This document shows, one piece after another, positions 56,261 through 64,000 of a stretch of DNA of 64,000 nt. A program made the translations under genes and the position numbers. Position 1 is the first letter of the stretch; every line of letters starts with the position of its first letter. The notes beneath the pieces were generated by a model, which did not search any database, had not been told where the DNA came from, and worked only from the letters and a program-made list of their open reading frames with translations. Origin of the DNA: a bacterium (GTDB lineage Bacteria; Cyanobacteriota; Vampirovibrionia; Obscuribacterales; Obscuribacteraceae); the NCBI GenBank assembly GCA_018062085.1, contig JAGOSY010000004.1:1-64000 (forward strand), read 5' to 3'.

Positions 56261-57544
56261 TTATTTAGTCTCACTAGAGGCAGGTTCTGGCTTAAGGGCA
56301 GGCTTTGTCTCTACATTAGTTTCGGGTATAGTTTCGGGAACAGTCTCAGGCTTTACTTCTGGCTTAGGCTCAGCTTTCGGCGCCGAAATAGAAGTCTTAG
56401 GCTTCGCATCTTTCTTCTTAAAGTCGAGGTCACCATGTACCCAGGCCGAGACGTCATTGACCAGCACCACCACCATCAGTGCAATCAAGCTGAGAAAGCC
56501 CCATTTGACGATTTCACCCTGGGCCCGTTCTTCCATTGGCTTGCCCCGCACTGCTTCTAAGAGCATGAAGGCCAAATGGCCACCATCTAGAGCTGGCCAA
56601 GGAAGTAAGTTAACAATAGCCAGATCCATCGAGATCAAAATAGTGAACATGAAAAGCTGACGCCAGTCTTCTTTAGCAAAATCGGCACCAATTTTGACCA
56701 CGGCTATGACACCGTGAAAACTCTCAATGCCGGGCTGCGGTTTGCCGTCTTTACTCTTGGCATTTGGGGAGATAATTTTGTTAAAAACACCCTGGAAAAG
56801 ACTGCCAATCGAATTAACCATCTGCCCTGTTGAATTAGTTAGCTCGGTAGCGGCAATAGTAGCCACATCAATAGGACTACCTTCAATTTTGACGTATTGC
56901 ACTTTAGGCGATAAGCCCATACCAACCTTGCCGTCTTTGTTCGGCGTCATCGGCAGATCAATGGTCTGGCCTTCGCGCTTGACATGCAAAACAATCGGTG
57001 TGAGTTTCTTTGCGGCCAAGTAAGAGATAAATTCTTCTGCTGTTTTAATTGTCTTGTCATCAACGCCGAGCAACTCGTCGTTGGTCTGTACCCCTGCTGT
57101 GGCGGCGATGGGGTTGGAGGCTGGCAGTTCACCAACGAACACACCTTGGGGTATGGGCCGCCCTAGGGCAGTCATCATGATCAGCATGACCAAATAAGCA
57201 AAGAGCACATTGAAAGTGACGCCGGCTACAGCAACTAAGGCCCTTTGCCAAATAGGAAACTTCTTAAAAGGAGCAAGTTGAACACCAAATACCTCAGCCG
57301 AGGCGTTGCTCTCATCACCAAGTTCAGGAATGGCTACATAGCCACCTAGCATACAAGCATGAATGCGAAATTCAGTGTTCCAGCGTTTTCCCACTGTCCA
57401 GGATGGCCCAAATGGCAGACCGAAGCCAAAAACCGGTGTCTGGAAACCAAAAAATCTGGCTACCAGAAAATGGCCGCACTCATGAACGATGATCAATGTG
57501 CTCAATATGGCGAGCATCATGAAAATACCAAAAGCTTGTTCCAA
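56261..57544 (-). CDS. rseP: Site-2 intramembrane zinc protease (RseP family)
   Basis: 427 residues from a TTG at 57544, 8 nt after AGAGG; a TTG two codons earlier and an ATG at 57520 are alternatives. The first membrane helix carries the active-site HECGH in LIIVHECGHFLVARF. A second membrane helix follows (VLFAYLVMLIMMTALG). A PDZ-like domain at about 140-225 (AGVQTNDELLGVDDKTI) and the conserved LLPWPALDGGHLAFM near the late helix complete the M50 signature. Cuts membrane anti-sigma or signal-peptide substrates. The C-terminal 60 residues are Pro/Lys/Glu-rich. It is followed by the SpoIID gene upstream on the same strand, 46 bp away. Confidence 0.95.
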   Translation of the reverse strand: MEQAFGIFMMLAILSTLIIVHECGHFLVARFFGFQTPVFGFGLPFGPSWTVGKRWNTEFRIHACMLGGYVAIPELGDESNASAEVFGVQLAPFKKFPIWQRALVAVAGVTFNVLFAYLVMLIMMTALGRPIPQGVFVGELPASNPIAATAGVQTNDELLGVDDKTIKTAEEFISYLAAKKLTPIVLHVKREGQTIDLPMTPNKDGKVGMGLSPKVQYVKIEGSPIDVATIAATELTNSTGQMVNSIGSLFQGVFNKIISPNAKSKDGKPQPGIESFHGVIAVVKIGADFAKEDWRQLFMFTILISMDLAIVNLLPWPALDGGHLAFMLLEAVRGKPMEERAQGEIVKWGFLSLIALMVVVLVNDVSAWVHGDLDFKKKDAKPKTSISAPKAEPKPEVKPETVPETIPETNVETKPALKPEPASSETK

Positions 57545-57590
57545 GACCAATTCCTCTTGAGGTGACTGGCCTTAGTTCTATATAGCTTGG

Positions 57591-59309
57591 CTAGATAGCA
57601 CCTTCTTGGGCCAGAGGTTCTATCGTGACATCTTTGTAGTAGTACGACAGAATCTGTTCTGCATTATATCCGTTATCAGCCAGGGCTTTCGCTCCCCATT
57701 GAGAAAGACCAAGGCCATGTCCATAGCCCCTACCGCTGAAGATATAACTGCTGTCTGATTGGAAGAGGCAAAACTGGGTGCTTGGCAGGTTAAATAATCT
57801 TCGCAACTCTGTGCCAGCAATTACTCTTGCTGAATTCTGGCCTACTACCAACACGTCTCTCACTCTTTGTGAGTCACCGGGATGGCGGCCAATAACTAAA
57901 ACACCTAGAAGTGCCTGACTATCTTGAGCAGAGCCTAATAGAGCTTTGGCAAGGTCTTGCGATGTTACAGTTTTGCGCCAAGTAAACTGAGGCGCTGCAT
58001 CGTCGTAGTCAACGACACTCTTAAGATAGGGCAAAGGTTTGCCCCAAACATTTTCAGAAACCTCGGTACTACCACCACTGGTGCTATGAAAGAACGCCGA
58101 AATAACTTTGTTGCTGTTCTTTAGCACTAAACCTGATGTAGCAGCAACTGCTGCATTGGTCTCAGCCGACTCGGCAATGACACCGCGATATACTTGATCG
58201 TCCACAGTAGCCTTGACGTCATAGCCTTCGGCTTTATGCTTGCCAAAGTTTGCTACAGCATACGATCGAGCAGCAATAGCCTGAGCCTTCAAGACTTCTT
58301 TAGGCCAAAGAGAAGGCACTTCTGATGGTACTACTGACAAAAGATAGTCTTCTAAATCGACAACGTTTATGAGATTGATACCAGTGGTGTCAACAACACC
58401 AGTGCTATCTGTTTTGCATGTAGGTCGCAACACAACTGCACCGCGATAAAGCTTACCGTTCACTCCGATCAGTGGGGCGCTACTCTGCTCACTCCCATTA
58501 GCGTCGTTTGAAACTTGGTCGGGAACAGCTATATATCCTTGCGAAGCATCAATTACCGAAGAAGAAGAAGAAGAAGAAGAAGCTGTTACGCCTCCTTTTC
58601 TGAGAGGAACAGCTACGGGTAAAGTAAGCTGATTTGAGTCGCTAGTAGTACCAAAAAAGCTACCGGTGCTGGGCACGAAGGCTACTTTGGCAATGGTCGA
58701 GGCCGGGGAAATTTTGTCTCTACGGCTTTTACCAAGTAAGACAATGGAGCTGTTACCCTTTGTTGCCGAGCGAGCCAGGCTTAAGCTCCAAGCCGACTGG
58801 GGAGCAATCTTACCGACCAAAGTACCGTCGGCAACAGTATATATACTGCCACCATCGGGGAAATCGAGATCTACTTTCTGCGCCGAACTAGAAGCAAAAC
58901 TAGAACCAAAACCAGAACTAGCTAGGCATACCCTTATCTGCTTATCGGCGACCTGGGCTTGCGCTCCCGATGTCAATAGTCCGGTGAGAGCAAGGCTAAT
59001 TGCCACAGCAAAAGAGCTACCCCAAAGACTGCGTTTTGAACAACCCTGGTTATCACCCATGTGCCAACCTTTGATGAGATCACGGTGACCACTAGCTTCC
59101 TGCCGACTTGCCACCGCCCAAGGTGACAATATAGGAGGGGCGTTAGAACAATTATCAGAACTCTCTTGTTCTTGCTCTTGTAATAAATAAGTTTGAACAG
59201 CTGCAGCAATAGCTACCATTTCATCGTCGCTGGCAGCAGCCGAACTAGAATCTTTTGTAGTACTTATTGATGTATTCGTAGTAGTTAGCGTTGTAACTGA
59301 CAAATTCAT
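57591..59309 (-). CDS. SpoIID/LytB-domain protein with unusual N-terminal segment
   Basis: 572 residues from the ATG at 59309. An internal ATG at 59060 has AAAGG 7 nt upstream and begins with a normal leader (WGSSFAVAISLALTGLLTSG, AQA); starting there gives 489 residues. From about residue 300 is the SpoIID domain: VDLEDYLLSVVPSEVPSLWP, LKAQAIAARSYAVANF, FHSTSGGSTEVSE and GRGYGHGLGLSQWGAKA. SpoIID proteins cleave peptidoglycan glycan strands (lytic transglycosylase). The upstream part has DDEMVAIAAAVQTYLL then LSPWAVASRQEASGHRD, resembling a small segment of OadG-like/acyl-CoA carboxylase-associated proteins. There is no stop between them. A poly-Ser tract lies in the linker. Confidence 0.88.
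   Translation of the reverse strand: MNLSVTTLTTTNTSISTTKDSSSAAASDDEMVAIAAAVQTYLLQEQEQESSDNCSNAPPILSPWAVASRQEASGHRDLIKGWHMGDNQGCSKRSLWGSSFAVAISLALTGLLTSGAQAQVADKQIRVCLASSGFGSSFASSSAQKVDLDFPDGGSIYTVADGTLVGKIAPQSAWSLSLARSATKGNSSIVLLGKSRRDKISPASTIAKVAFVPSTGSFFGTTSDSNQLTLPVAVPLRKGGVTASSSSSSSSVIDASQGYIAVPDQVSNDANGSEQSSAPLIGVNGKLYRGAVVLRPTCKTDSTGVVDTTGINLINVVDLEDYLLSVVPSEVPSLWPKEVLKAQAIAARSYAVANFGKHKAEGYDVKATVDDQVYRGVIAESAETNAAVAATSGLVLKNSNKVISAFFHSTSGGSTEVSENVWGKPLPYLKSVVDYDDAAPQFTWRKTVTSQDLAKALLGSAQDSQALLGVLVIGRHPGDSQRVRDVLVVGQNSARVIAGTELRRLFNLPSTQFCLFQSDSSYIFSGRGYGHGLGLSQWGAKALADNGYNAEQILSYYYKDVTIEPLAQEGAI
58558..58583 (+). repeat. GAA trinucleotide tract coding poly-Ser
   Basis: About nine GAA units on the plus strand, coding Ser on the minus strand in the linker of the SpoIID protein. 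It is similar to the tract at 12138-12174. Confidence 0.88.
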
Positions 59310-59453
59310 TCTGAACGCTCTCAAATCGCTTTTTGGCAAATTTCTAAAGACATTGCTACCACTTCACAATTATAGCGGTGAAAATAACTTTGTATAGGCG
59401 TTCTCACAAACCAACCAATTCGATAAATTGTTGAGACTACTAGGTTCGCGAAA

Positions 59454-59479
59454 GAAATAGGTGTATATACACCTATTTC
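59454..59479. repeat. Perfect 26-bp palindrome
   Basis: GAAATAGGTGTAT followed by its exact reverse complement. It lies downstream of the ATP synthase operon and upstream of the SpoIID gene. It can form an 11-bp stem with a TATA loop, or be bound by a dimeric protein. No long T-run on either strand. Confidence 0.8.
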
Positions 59480-59571
59480 TCTATCTAACTAACTGGCAAC
59501 TCTAAGATTTCATAGAACTCATAGGCTCACTTGAATTTCTCAAATTTGCATATGAGGGCTCATAACTGAGG

Positions 59572-59625
59572 CTTTCAGAGCAATTTACTTACCCTTTCAG
59601 AGCAATTTATTTACCCTTTTAGAGC
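59572..59625. repeat. Tandem 22-bp repeat at the 3' end of atpG
   Basis: Two copies of 22 bp (59572-59593 and 59594-59615, one difference) and a partial third (59616-59625) inside the gene. The copies repeat the last codons and stop of atpG (Ala-Leu-Lys-Gly-stop), so they look like slippage duplications of the gene end. Confidence 0.85.
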
Positions 59626-60492
59626 TTCGGCACCGCCGACGATTTCAAGCAATTCTTGAGTAATGGCAGACTGACGGGCTTTGTTATAAACAAGTGTCAG
59701 TCCAGCGATTAAATCGCGGGCATTGTTAGAAGCATTGGTCATAGCGTTCATACGGGCAGCTAGTTCAGCTGCAGAGGCCTCTAGCAAACCTTGATAAACG
59801 ACGTTTTGGACATACTTAGGTAGTAGTTCGCGCTCCATTACATCAATAATGCTTGGCTCGAAAAGACGAATTGGCTGCAACTGAGTTTTAGCTTCTGCTG
59901 GTGGCAAGTCAATTGGCAAATACTTAGTCGTCACTACTTCAGAACGCAGCATCGAAATGAAATCGGTACCGATAATTTCGATTGAATCAACTTTCTTCTC
60001 TGTATAAAGCTCACATGCATAATTGGCAATCAACTTTGCTTCTTCAACAGTGGGGATAGCTGGCAACAGAGTAAAAGTTTTTAGTTTCTCGATCTTGATT
60101 GATTTGAAGAACGAAACAGCCTTAAGACCAACCAAAATCAAGCCAACTTCTTTACCTTCAGATTGAAGCTTGGCTATGCGTGCCATTACTTCTCTGAAAA
60201 CTGTGGTGTTGTAAGATCCGCAAAGACCCCTGTCTGAAGACAAAACAACGATGGCTACCTTTTTAACATCACGCCTAGTGAGCAAATGCAACTCTTGTAC
60301 GTCAATTGGGCTGACTTCACCCACCACTTCTCGAAGCACTCTTACAACTGCTTGAGTAAATGGTCGAGCAGCAACCACACGCATCTGCGCGCGCCTGACC
60401 TTTGCAGCAGCTACCAGTTTCATGGCCCGAGTTATTTTCTGGGTCGACTGGACGCTTTTGATTCTTTGACGTATTGCCTTGAGGTTAGCCAT
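59611..60492 (-). CDS. atpG: ATP synthase gamma subunit
   Basis: 293 residues. N-terminal coiled coil MANLKAIRQRIKSVQSTQKI, then TRAMKLVAAAKVRRAQ, and the C-terminal partner helix MTNASNNARDLIAGLTLVYN, then RQSAITQELLEIVGGAEAL. Gamma is the rotor shaft of F1. A long insertion as in chloroplast gamma was not seen. It is the last gene of the operon here. The next gene on the strand is spoIID, so beta and epsilon are not downstream. In cyanobacterial nomenclature this gene is called atpC. Confidence 0.97.
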   Translation of the reverse strand: MANLKAIRQRIKSVQSTQKITRAMKLVAAAKVRRAQMRVVAARPFTQAVVRVLREVVGEVSPIDVQELHLLTRRDVKKVAIVVLSSDRGLCGSYNTTVFREVMARIAKLQSEGKEVGLILVGLKAVSFFKSIKIEKLKTFTLLPAIPTVEEAKLIANYACELYTEKKVDSIEIIGTDFISMLRSEVVTTKYLPIDLPPAEAKTQLQPIRLFEPSIIDVMERELLPKYVQNVVYQGLLEASAAELAARMNAMTNASNNARDLIAGLTLVYNKARQSAITQELLEIVGGAEALKG

Positions 60493-60509
60493 CTTTTGTT
60501 TTCTCTAAA

Positions 60510-62033
60510 TTATGGTTTGAAGAAGTTGGTCTTGAACTTGTTCAAGTGATCAACAAGTGCAGTTTCATCAGCGTCAGAGAGCTTGTCTCCAGTGAGCAGT
60601 TTAGCTTCTAAATCTTTAGCTTGAGCACCAAGATATTTGAACCATTCAACTTTGAACTTAGTGATGTTCTTGGTATCAACATCATCAAGAATGCCTTTGT
60701 TGGCAGCGAACAGTATTGAAACTTGTTCAGCCAAGCTTAGTGGGCGGTACTGAGCTTGCTTAAGAACTTCAGTTAGCTTTTGACCACGGCGAATTTGGTC
60801 TTGAGTAGATTTATCTAGATCTGATGCAAACTGAGCGAATGCTTCTAGCTCTCTAAATTGAGCAAGGTCAAGACGCAATTTACCAGCTACCGATTTCATT
60901 GCTTTAGTCTGGGCAGAACCACCAACTCGGCTTACTGAAATACCAGCGTTGATAGCAGGACGAACACCAGCGTAGAACAAGTCGGTTTCTAAGAAGATTT
61001 GACCATCAGTGATTGAAATTACGTTAGTTGGAATGTAAGCAGATACGTCACCAGCTTGTGTCTCAATGATCGGAAGAGCAGTAAGAGAGCCGGCACCAAG
61101 AGCATCTGAGAGTTTTGCAGCACGCTCAAGCAAACGGCTGTGTAGATAGAAAACGTCTCCAGGGAAAGCTTCACGACCCGGTGGACGACGAAGGAGCAAG
61201 CTCATTGTACGGTAGGCAGTAGCGTGCTTCGACAAATCATCATATACAAGAAGGGCATGTCCGCCTTTCTTCATGAAGTACTCACCCATTGCCACACCAG
61301 CGTATGGTGCCAAGAACTGCAAGGCTGGAGCATCGGTAGCAGAAGCAGCAACAATGATTGTGTATTCCATAGCGCCAGCATCTTCCAAAATTTTCTGGAT
61401 TTTACCGACGTTAGAGCTCTTTTGACCAATAGCTACATAGATACAGATTGGACGGTTAGGCTGGTTCTTCTGGTTGATGATGGCGTCAATAGCAACGGCA
61501 GTTTTACCGGTCTGACGGTCGCCGATGATAAGTTCGCGCTGGCCACGGCCAATTGGAATCATGCCGTCAATAGCAGCAATGCCGGTCATCATTGGTTCGT
61601 GAACCGATTTACGAGAAACGATACCAGGAGCCTTAACTTCAATTGGTGAAGTTTCAGTGGCGCTAATTGGCCCTTTTCCATCTAATGGAATACCAATCGG
61701 ATTGACGACACGACCGAGAAGAGCTTCGCCAACTGGCACTGAAGCAATCTTACCGGTGGTCCGAACTTCCATACCTTCCGAAATTTTTCTGCCTTCACCA
61801 AGAATTACAACACCGACGTTGTCTTCTTCTAGGTTGAGCACCATGCCGCGAGTTTTTTCAGCATCGTCAAATTCGACCAATTCTCCAGCCATGGCTTTTT
61901 CCATGCCGTAAATGCGGGCAATACCGTCGCCTACCTGAAGTACGCTACCGACGTTGCTGACATTCAATGCAGAACGGTATTGCTCCAGTTGCTGTTTCAA
62001 TACTGATGTGATTTCGTCGGGCCTGATTGCCAT
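60510..62033 (-). CDS. atpA: ATP synthase alpha subunit
   Basis: 507 residues. Walker [25 protein letters not shown]-type segment ([17 protein letters not shown]) and the C-terminal [18 protein letters not shown] signature are all present. Alpha forms the non-catalytic nucleotide site of F1. AGAGG lies 9 nt before the ATG. It lies 106 bp downstream of atpH and 17 bp upstream of atpG. Length is normal. Confidence 0.98.
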   Translation of the reverse strand: MAIRPDEITSVLKQQLEQYRSALNVSNVGSVLQVGDGIARIYGMEKAMAGELVEFDDAEKTRGMVLNLEEDNVGVVILGEGRKISEGMEVRTTGKIASVPVGEALLGRVVNPIGIPLDGKGPISATETSPIEVKAPGIVSRKSVHEPMMTGIAAIDGMIPIGRGQRELIIGDRQTGKTAVAIDAIINQKNQPNRPICIYVAIGQKSSNVGKIQKILEDAGAMEYTIIVAASATDAPALQFLAPYAGVAMGEYFMKKGGHALLVYDDLSKHATAYRTMSLLLRRPPGREAFPGDVFYLHSRLLERAAKLSDALGAGSLTALPIIETQAGDVSAYIPTNVISITDGQIFLETDLFYAGVRPAINAGISVSRVGGSAQTKAMKSVAGKLRLDLAQFRELEAFAQFASDLDKSTQDQIRRGQKLTEVLKQAQYRPLSLAEQVSILFAANKGILDDVDTKNITKFKVEWFKYLGAQAKDLEAKLLTGDKLSDADETALVDHLNKFKTNFFKP

Positions 62034-62139
62034 GGTCTTTAACCTCTAAGTTACTTGCTTGCTTGTTTTGGTCAGTTTTTGATTGGTTTGAATGGTCGTT
62101 TTAAATTGTCAGGAGCATTGCTTAATTTCGAAATAGTGC

Positions 62140-62685
62140 TTAAACAGCCATGAGCGCTTTTTCTAGTGCTTTCAATCTGCCATTTAAGCTGCCATCGATG
62201 ACTTGGTCACCGAGTCTGAGAATTACTCCACCAATAAGTGTCGAATCAACTTTAACTTCGAGCTCAAGGCGCTTGCCTAGATGCTCTGTCAATTGCGCTT
62301 TGATATTGGCGACATTGGCATCAGCCATAGTCTCAGAACAGGTCAGAAGTGCACTAACTACGTTTTTGCGTTTGTTGAGCAGTTCGCGGTAGCCTGTCTC
62401 AATAAAAGGAAGGAGGTCGAGCCTACGTTTGTCAGCCAGAAGATTGATCAAGTTATCAGTCAATTCTGAGACCTTGCCACTAAAGACCGTTCTCAGAATC
62501 TCTTTCTTCTGATTGGCTCGAATGGCTGGGTGATTGATGATAATGCTCATGTCTTTGTCTGAAGCAAAGACAGCATTGACCATTTTCAATTCGTTCAAGA
62601 CATTTTCTTCTTGAGCATTTTTGCTCGATAGATCAAGCACCGCTTCGGCGTATGAACTGGCTATTCCTTGTAGTTCGGTATTCAT
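62140..62685 (-). CDS. atpH: ATP synthase delta subunit
   Basis: 181 residues. Matches the OSCP/delta family: GIASSYAEAVLDLSSKN at the start, LINLLADKRRLDLLPFIETG in the middle and LEVKVDSTLIGGVILRLGDQ, VIDGSLNGRLKALEKAL at the end. Delta links the b/b' stalk to the top of alpha. It lies 33 bp downstream of atpF on the same strand. In cyanobacterial naming this gene is atpD. Confidence 0.95.
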   Translation of the reverse strand: MNTELQGIASSYAEAVLDLSSKNAQEENVLNELKMVNAVFASDKDMSIIINHPAIRANQKKEILRTVFSGKVSELTDNLINLLADKRRLDLLPFIETGYRELLNKRKNVVSALLTCSETMADANVANIKAQLTEHLGKRLELEVKVDSTLIGGVILRLGDQVIDGSLNGRLKALEKALMAV

Positions 62686-62718
62686 CTAGTCAATGGACCT
62701 TATTTATTTAGATACAGA

Positions 62719-63273
62719 TTACTTTGAAACAGATTCTAGGGCACCGGATGAAACCAGTGACTTAGTATTGAGAGTTTCTAGTTGCTCCATAAACTGATTG
62801 AGCAAATTAGTTTTCACTTCAGCACTGGTCTGAGATGCAAGCTGCCCACGAGTCAGTTCAATAGCAGCTTTGACTGAGGCTTGACGCAATTCGTTGACCA
62901 GTAGTTGTCTCTCACCAGCCACAGCAGATTCAAACTTAACCAACATTTCAGCAATGTCTTTTTTCGTCTGCGCCTCAAGATTGGCTTGCATCTCTTTAGC
63001 AATTGTCTTCGCTTCTTCAATAATTTGCTCAGCTTCTTTCTCAGCGTTGGCAACAGCTGCCTTTTGCTTTTCGAGCAGGGCTTCAGCATCAAGGCGAGCT
63101 TTCTGAGCCGCTGCAAGAGTGGCATTGATACTCTCGTCACGAGCTTGGAAGACAGGCGGAAGGTTTTTGGCCATCACCCACCAGAAGAATGCAACGAGCA
63201 GAACCCAGTTAATGAGATTATTTTCGAACATAGCAAAAAGCTGATTATGCTCGACTTCAGCAAACAAAAACAT
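62719..63273 (-). CDS. atpF: ATP synthase b subunit
   Basis: 184 residues. One N-terminal transmembrane helix (LINWVLLVAFFWWVMAKNLP) and a long charged coiled coil (AAQKARLDAEALLEKQKAAV, then ANAEKEAEQIIEEA). It starts with an ATG overlapping by one nt the stop of the b' gene. b and b' form a heterodimeric outer stalk, in contrast to the b homodimer of E. coli. An N-terminal stretch of about 15 residues precedes the helix, as in cyanobacterial b. Confidence 0.94.
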   Translation of the reverse strand: MFLFAEVEHNQLFAMFENNLINWVLLVAFFWWVMAKNLPPVFQARDESINATLAAAQKARLDAEALLEKQKAAVANAEKEAEQIIEEAKTIAKEMQANLEAQTKKDIAEMLVKFESAVAGERQLLVNELRQASVKAAIELTRGQLASQTSAEVKTNLLNQFMEQLETLNTKSLVSSGALESVSK

Positions 63274-63752
63274 TAGCAGGCCTCCTCTAGAGCTTTCTTC
63301 ACCTGGCTTCTATCGAGACCAGTTGCAACATGACTAGCACCAATTAGTTTGCCCATCATGATGTTGACCAACTCGATTTCGCGATCGACAAGCTGATCAA
63401 CTAGACCTTTCTTCTCATCCGCCAACTCAACACGTGCAGCCTCAAGTTTCTGACGACCGCCAGCTTGCACTTTCGAGATCTCTTCACTACGCAGTTTCTG
63501 GGAGGCGGTGACGCCCTCATTGATAATCGATTGAGCCTTGTTGCGCACATCAGCTAAGCGCTTCTGGTATTCCACCAGAACCACATCAGCTTCGGCACGT
63601 GAGGCCTTGGAAGCTTCCAAATCTCTTTCAACTTTGGCAGCCCGCGCCTCCAGAACTTTGGCCACGGGCTTAACAAAGACCAAGTCTAAAGCCCAAATAA
63701 AGGCTAAAAAACTGATCAAAAGGACGACGACTGTACCGTTTAGCTCGAGCAT
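63273..63752 (-). CDS. ATP synthase b' subunit
   Basis: 159 residues. A transmembrane helix near the N-terminus (TVVVLLISFLAFIWALDLVF) is followed by VKPVAKVLEARAAKVERDLE and a coiled coil to the end. This is shorter than b and starts close to the membrane helix, as b' does. It is placed between atpE and atpF, the order found in Cyanobacteria and plastids, where the gene is called atpG. Overlaps atpF by one nt. Confidence 0.93.
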   Translation of the reverse strand: MLELNGTVVVLLISFLAFIWALDLVFVKPVAKVLEARAAKVERDLEASKASRAEADVVLVEYQKRLADVRNKAQSIINEGVTASQKLRSEEISKVQAGGRQKLEAARVELADEKKGLVDQLVDREIELVNIMMGKLIGASHVATGLDRSQVKKALEEAC

Positions 63753-63817
63753 TTTTTTGAATTACTCTCTGATTCCACTACTAACTCTTTTGAACAAATG
63801 GTCTCTAACACCGCTGT

Positions 63818-64000
63818 TTACGGGGTTTTGCCAAGGCCGAAGAGCTGAAGTGAAACTAGGAATGCAAATAGACCAAGAGCTTCCATCAAAGCGGCGAAAA
63901 TGATGCCGTTGATAAGCAATTTGCCTTGCATTTCAGGTTGACGAGCCATACCTTCTAGAGCTCTAGAAGCAGCGATACCGATACCGATACCAGGTACGCC
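63818..64000 (-). CDS. atpE: ATP synthase c subunit, 3' part only
   Basis: The last 60 codons are visible and the gene runs off the right edge. The sequence has the c-ring end of helix 1 (GVPGIGIGIAASRALEGMAR), the loop RQPEMQGKLLINGIIF and helix 2 with the ion-binding Glu in FAALMEALGLFAFLVSLQLF. No Glu-Ser/Thr pair of Na-type rings follows the Glu, consistent with a proton ring, although the first-helix residues are outside the window. It lies 65 bp upstream of the b' gene. In cyanobacterial naming this gene is atpH. Confidence 0.96.
   Translation of the reverse strand, partial: GVPGIGIGIAASRALEGMARQPEMQGKLLINGIIFAALMEALGLFAFLVSLQLFGLGKTP

Overview
The window is a gene-dense bacterial chromosome segment with Gram-negative style Sec signal peptides and lipoproteins, many tetratricopeptide (TPR) proteins, WG repeats, and no insertion sequence, prophage, CRISPR array or tRNA gene that I can see. 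The best taxonomic clue is the ATP synthase operon at the right edge. It reads c, b', b, delta, alpha, gamma on the minus strand and then stops, without beta and epsilon. A b/b' pair and a separate beta-epsilon locus are the arrangement of Cyanobacteria. With no photosynthesis genes and many secreted TPR/WG proteins, I infer a non-photosynthetic relative of Cyanobacteria (Melainabacteria/Vampirovibrionia, perhaps Obscuribacterales). This is an inference, not a database result.

Layout. 1-3937 (minus): the 5' part of a secreted protein, a coiled-coil protein and a cytoplasmic M16 peptidase. 4013-8750 (plus): five overlapping genes (two secreted TPR proteins, a divergent kinase-like protein, two paralogous secreted proteins). 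8840-12271: two small unknown proteins, a TPR protein and a secreted M20 peptidase. 12489-16673 (plus): a secreted Lys/Gly/Ala repeat protein, a secreted M16 paralog and a degenerate GGDEF protein. 16681-19740 (minus): a zinc-ribbon/TPR membrane protein, then rplL and rplJ with an attenuator leader. 19932-21080 (plus): a 2Fe-2S protein, a 13-bp repeat, a small protein and a candidate structured RNA with a strong terminator. 21315-22772 (minus): a WG-repeat lipoprotein. 22941-30730 (plus): glyS, a predicted secreted alpha/beta hydrolase, tatA, uvrB and the primary sigma factor. 30801-41739: a membrane protein, VanZ-like and 3-methyladenine glycosylase genes, asnB, a c-di-GMP synthesis/degradation protein, a membrane-anchored hydrolase, two secreted unknowns and a fatty-acid desaturase. 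41760-49952 (minus): a two-domain trypsin-like protein, a small membrane protein, cysK, a small secreted protein, gatA, fabF, acpP and fabG. 50349-55985 (plus): a 1045-residue HEIGH protein, a TPR lipoprotein-like protein and panB. 56002-64000 (minus): an FmdB zinc ribbon, a site-2 protease, a SpoIID protein with an unusual N-terminus, and the ATP synthase operon.

Housekeeping functions are translation (glyS, gatA, rplJ, rplL), transcription (primary sigma factor), DNA repair (uvrB, methyladenine glycosylase), lipid synthesis (fabG, acpP, fabF, desaturase), amino-acid and cofactor synthesis (asnB, cysK, panB), export (tatA, rseP) and energy (atp). Around them lies a large envelope and secreted repertoire. 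The least explained items are the five-gene operon at 4013-8750, the HEIGH protein and its apparent N-terminal kinship with the trypsin-like protein, the candidate RNA at 20718-21080, and the in-frame N-terminal extension of the SpoIID protein.
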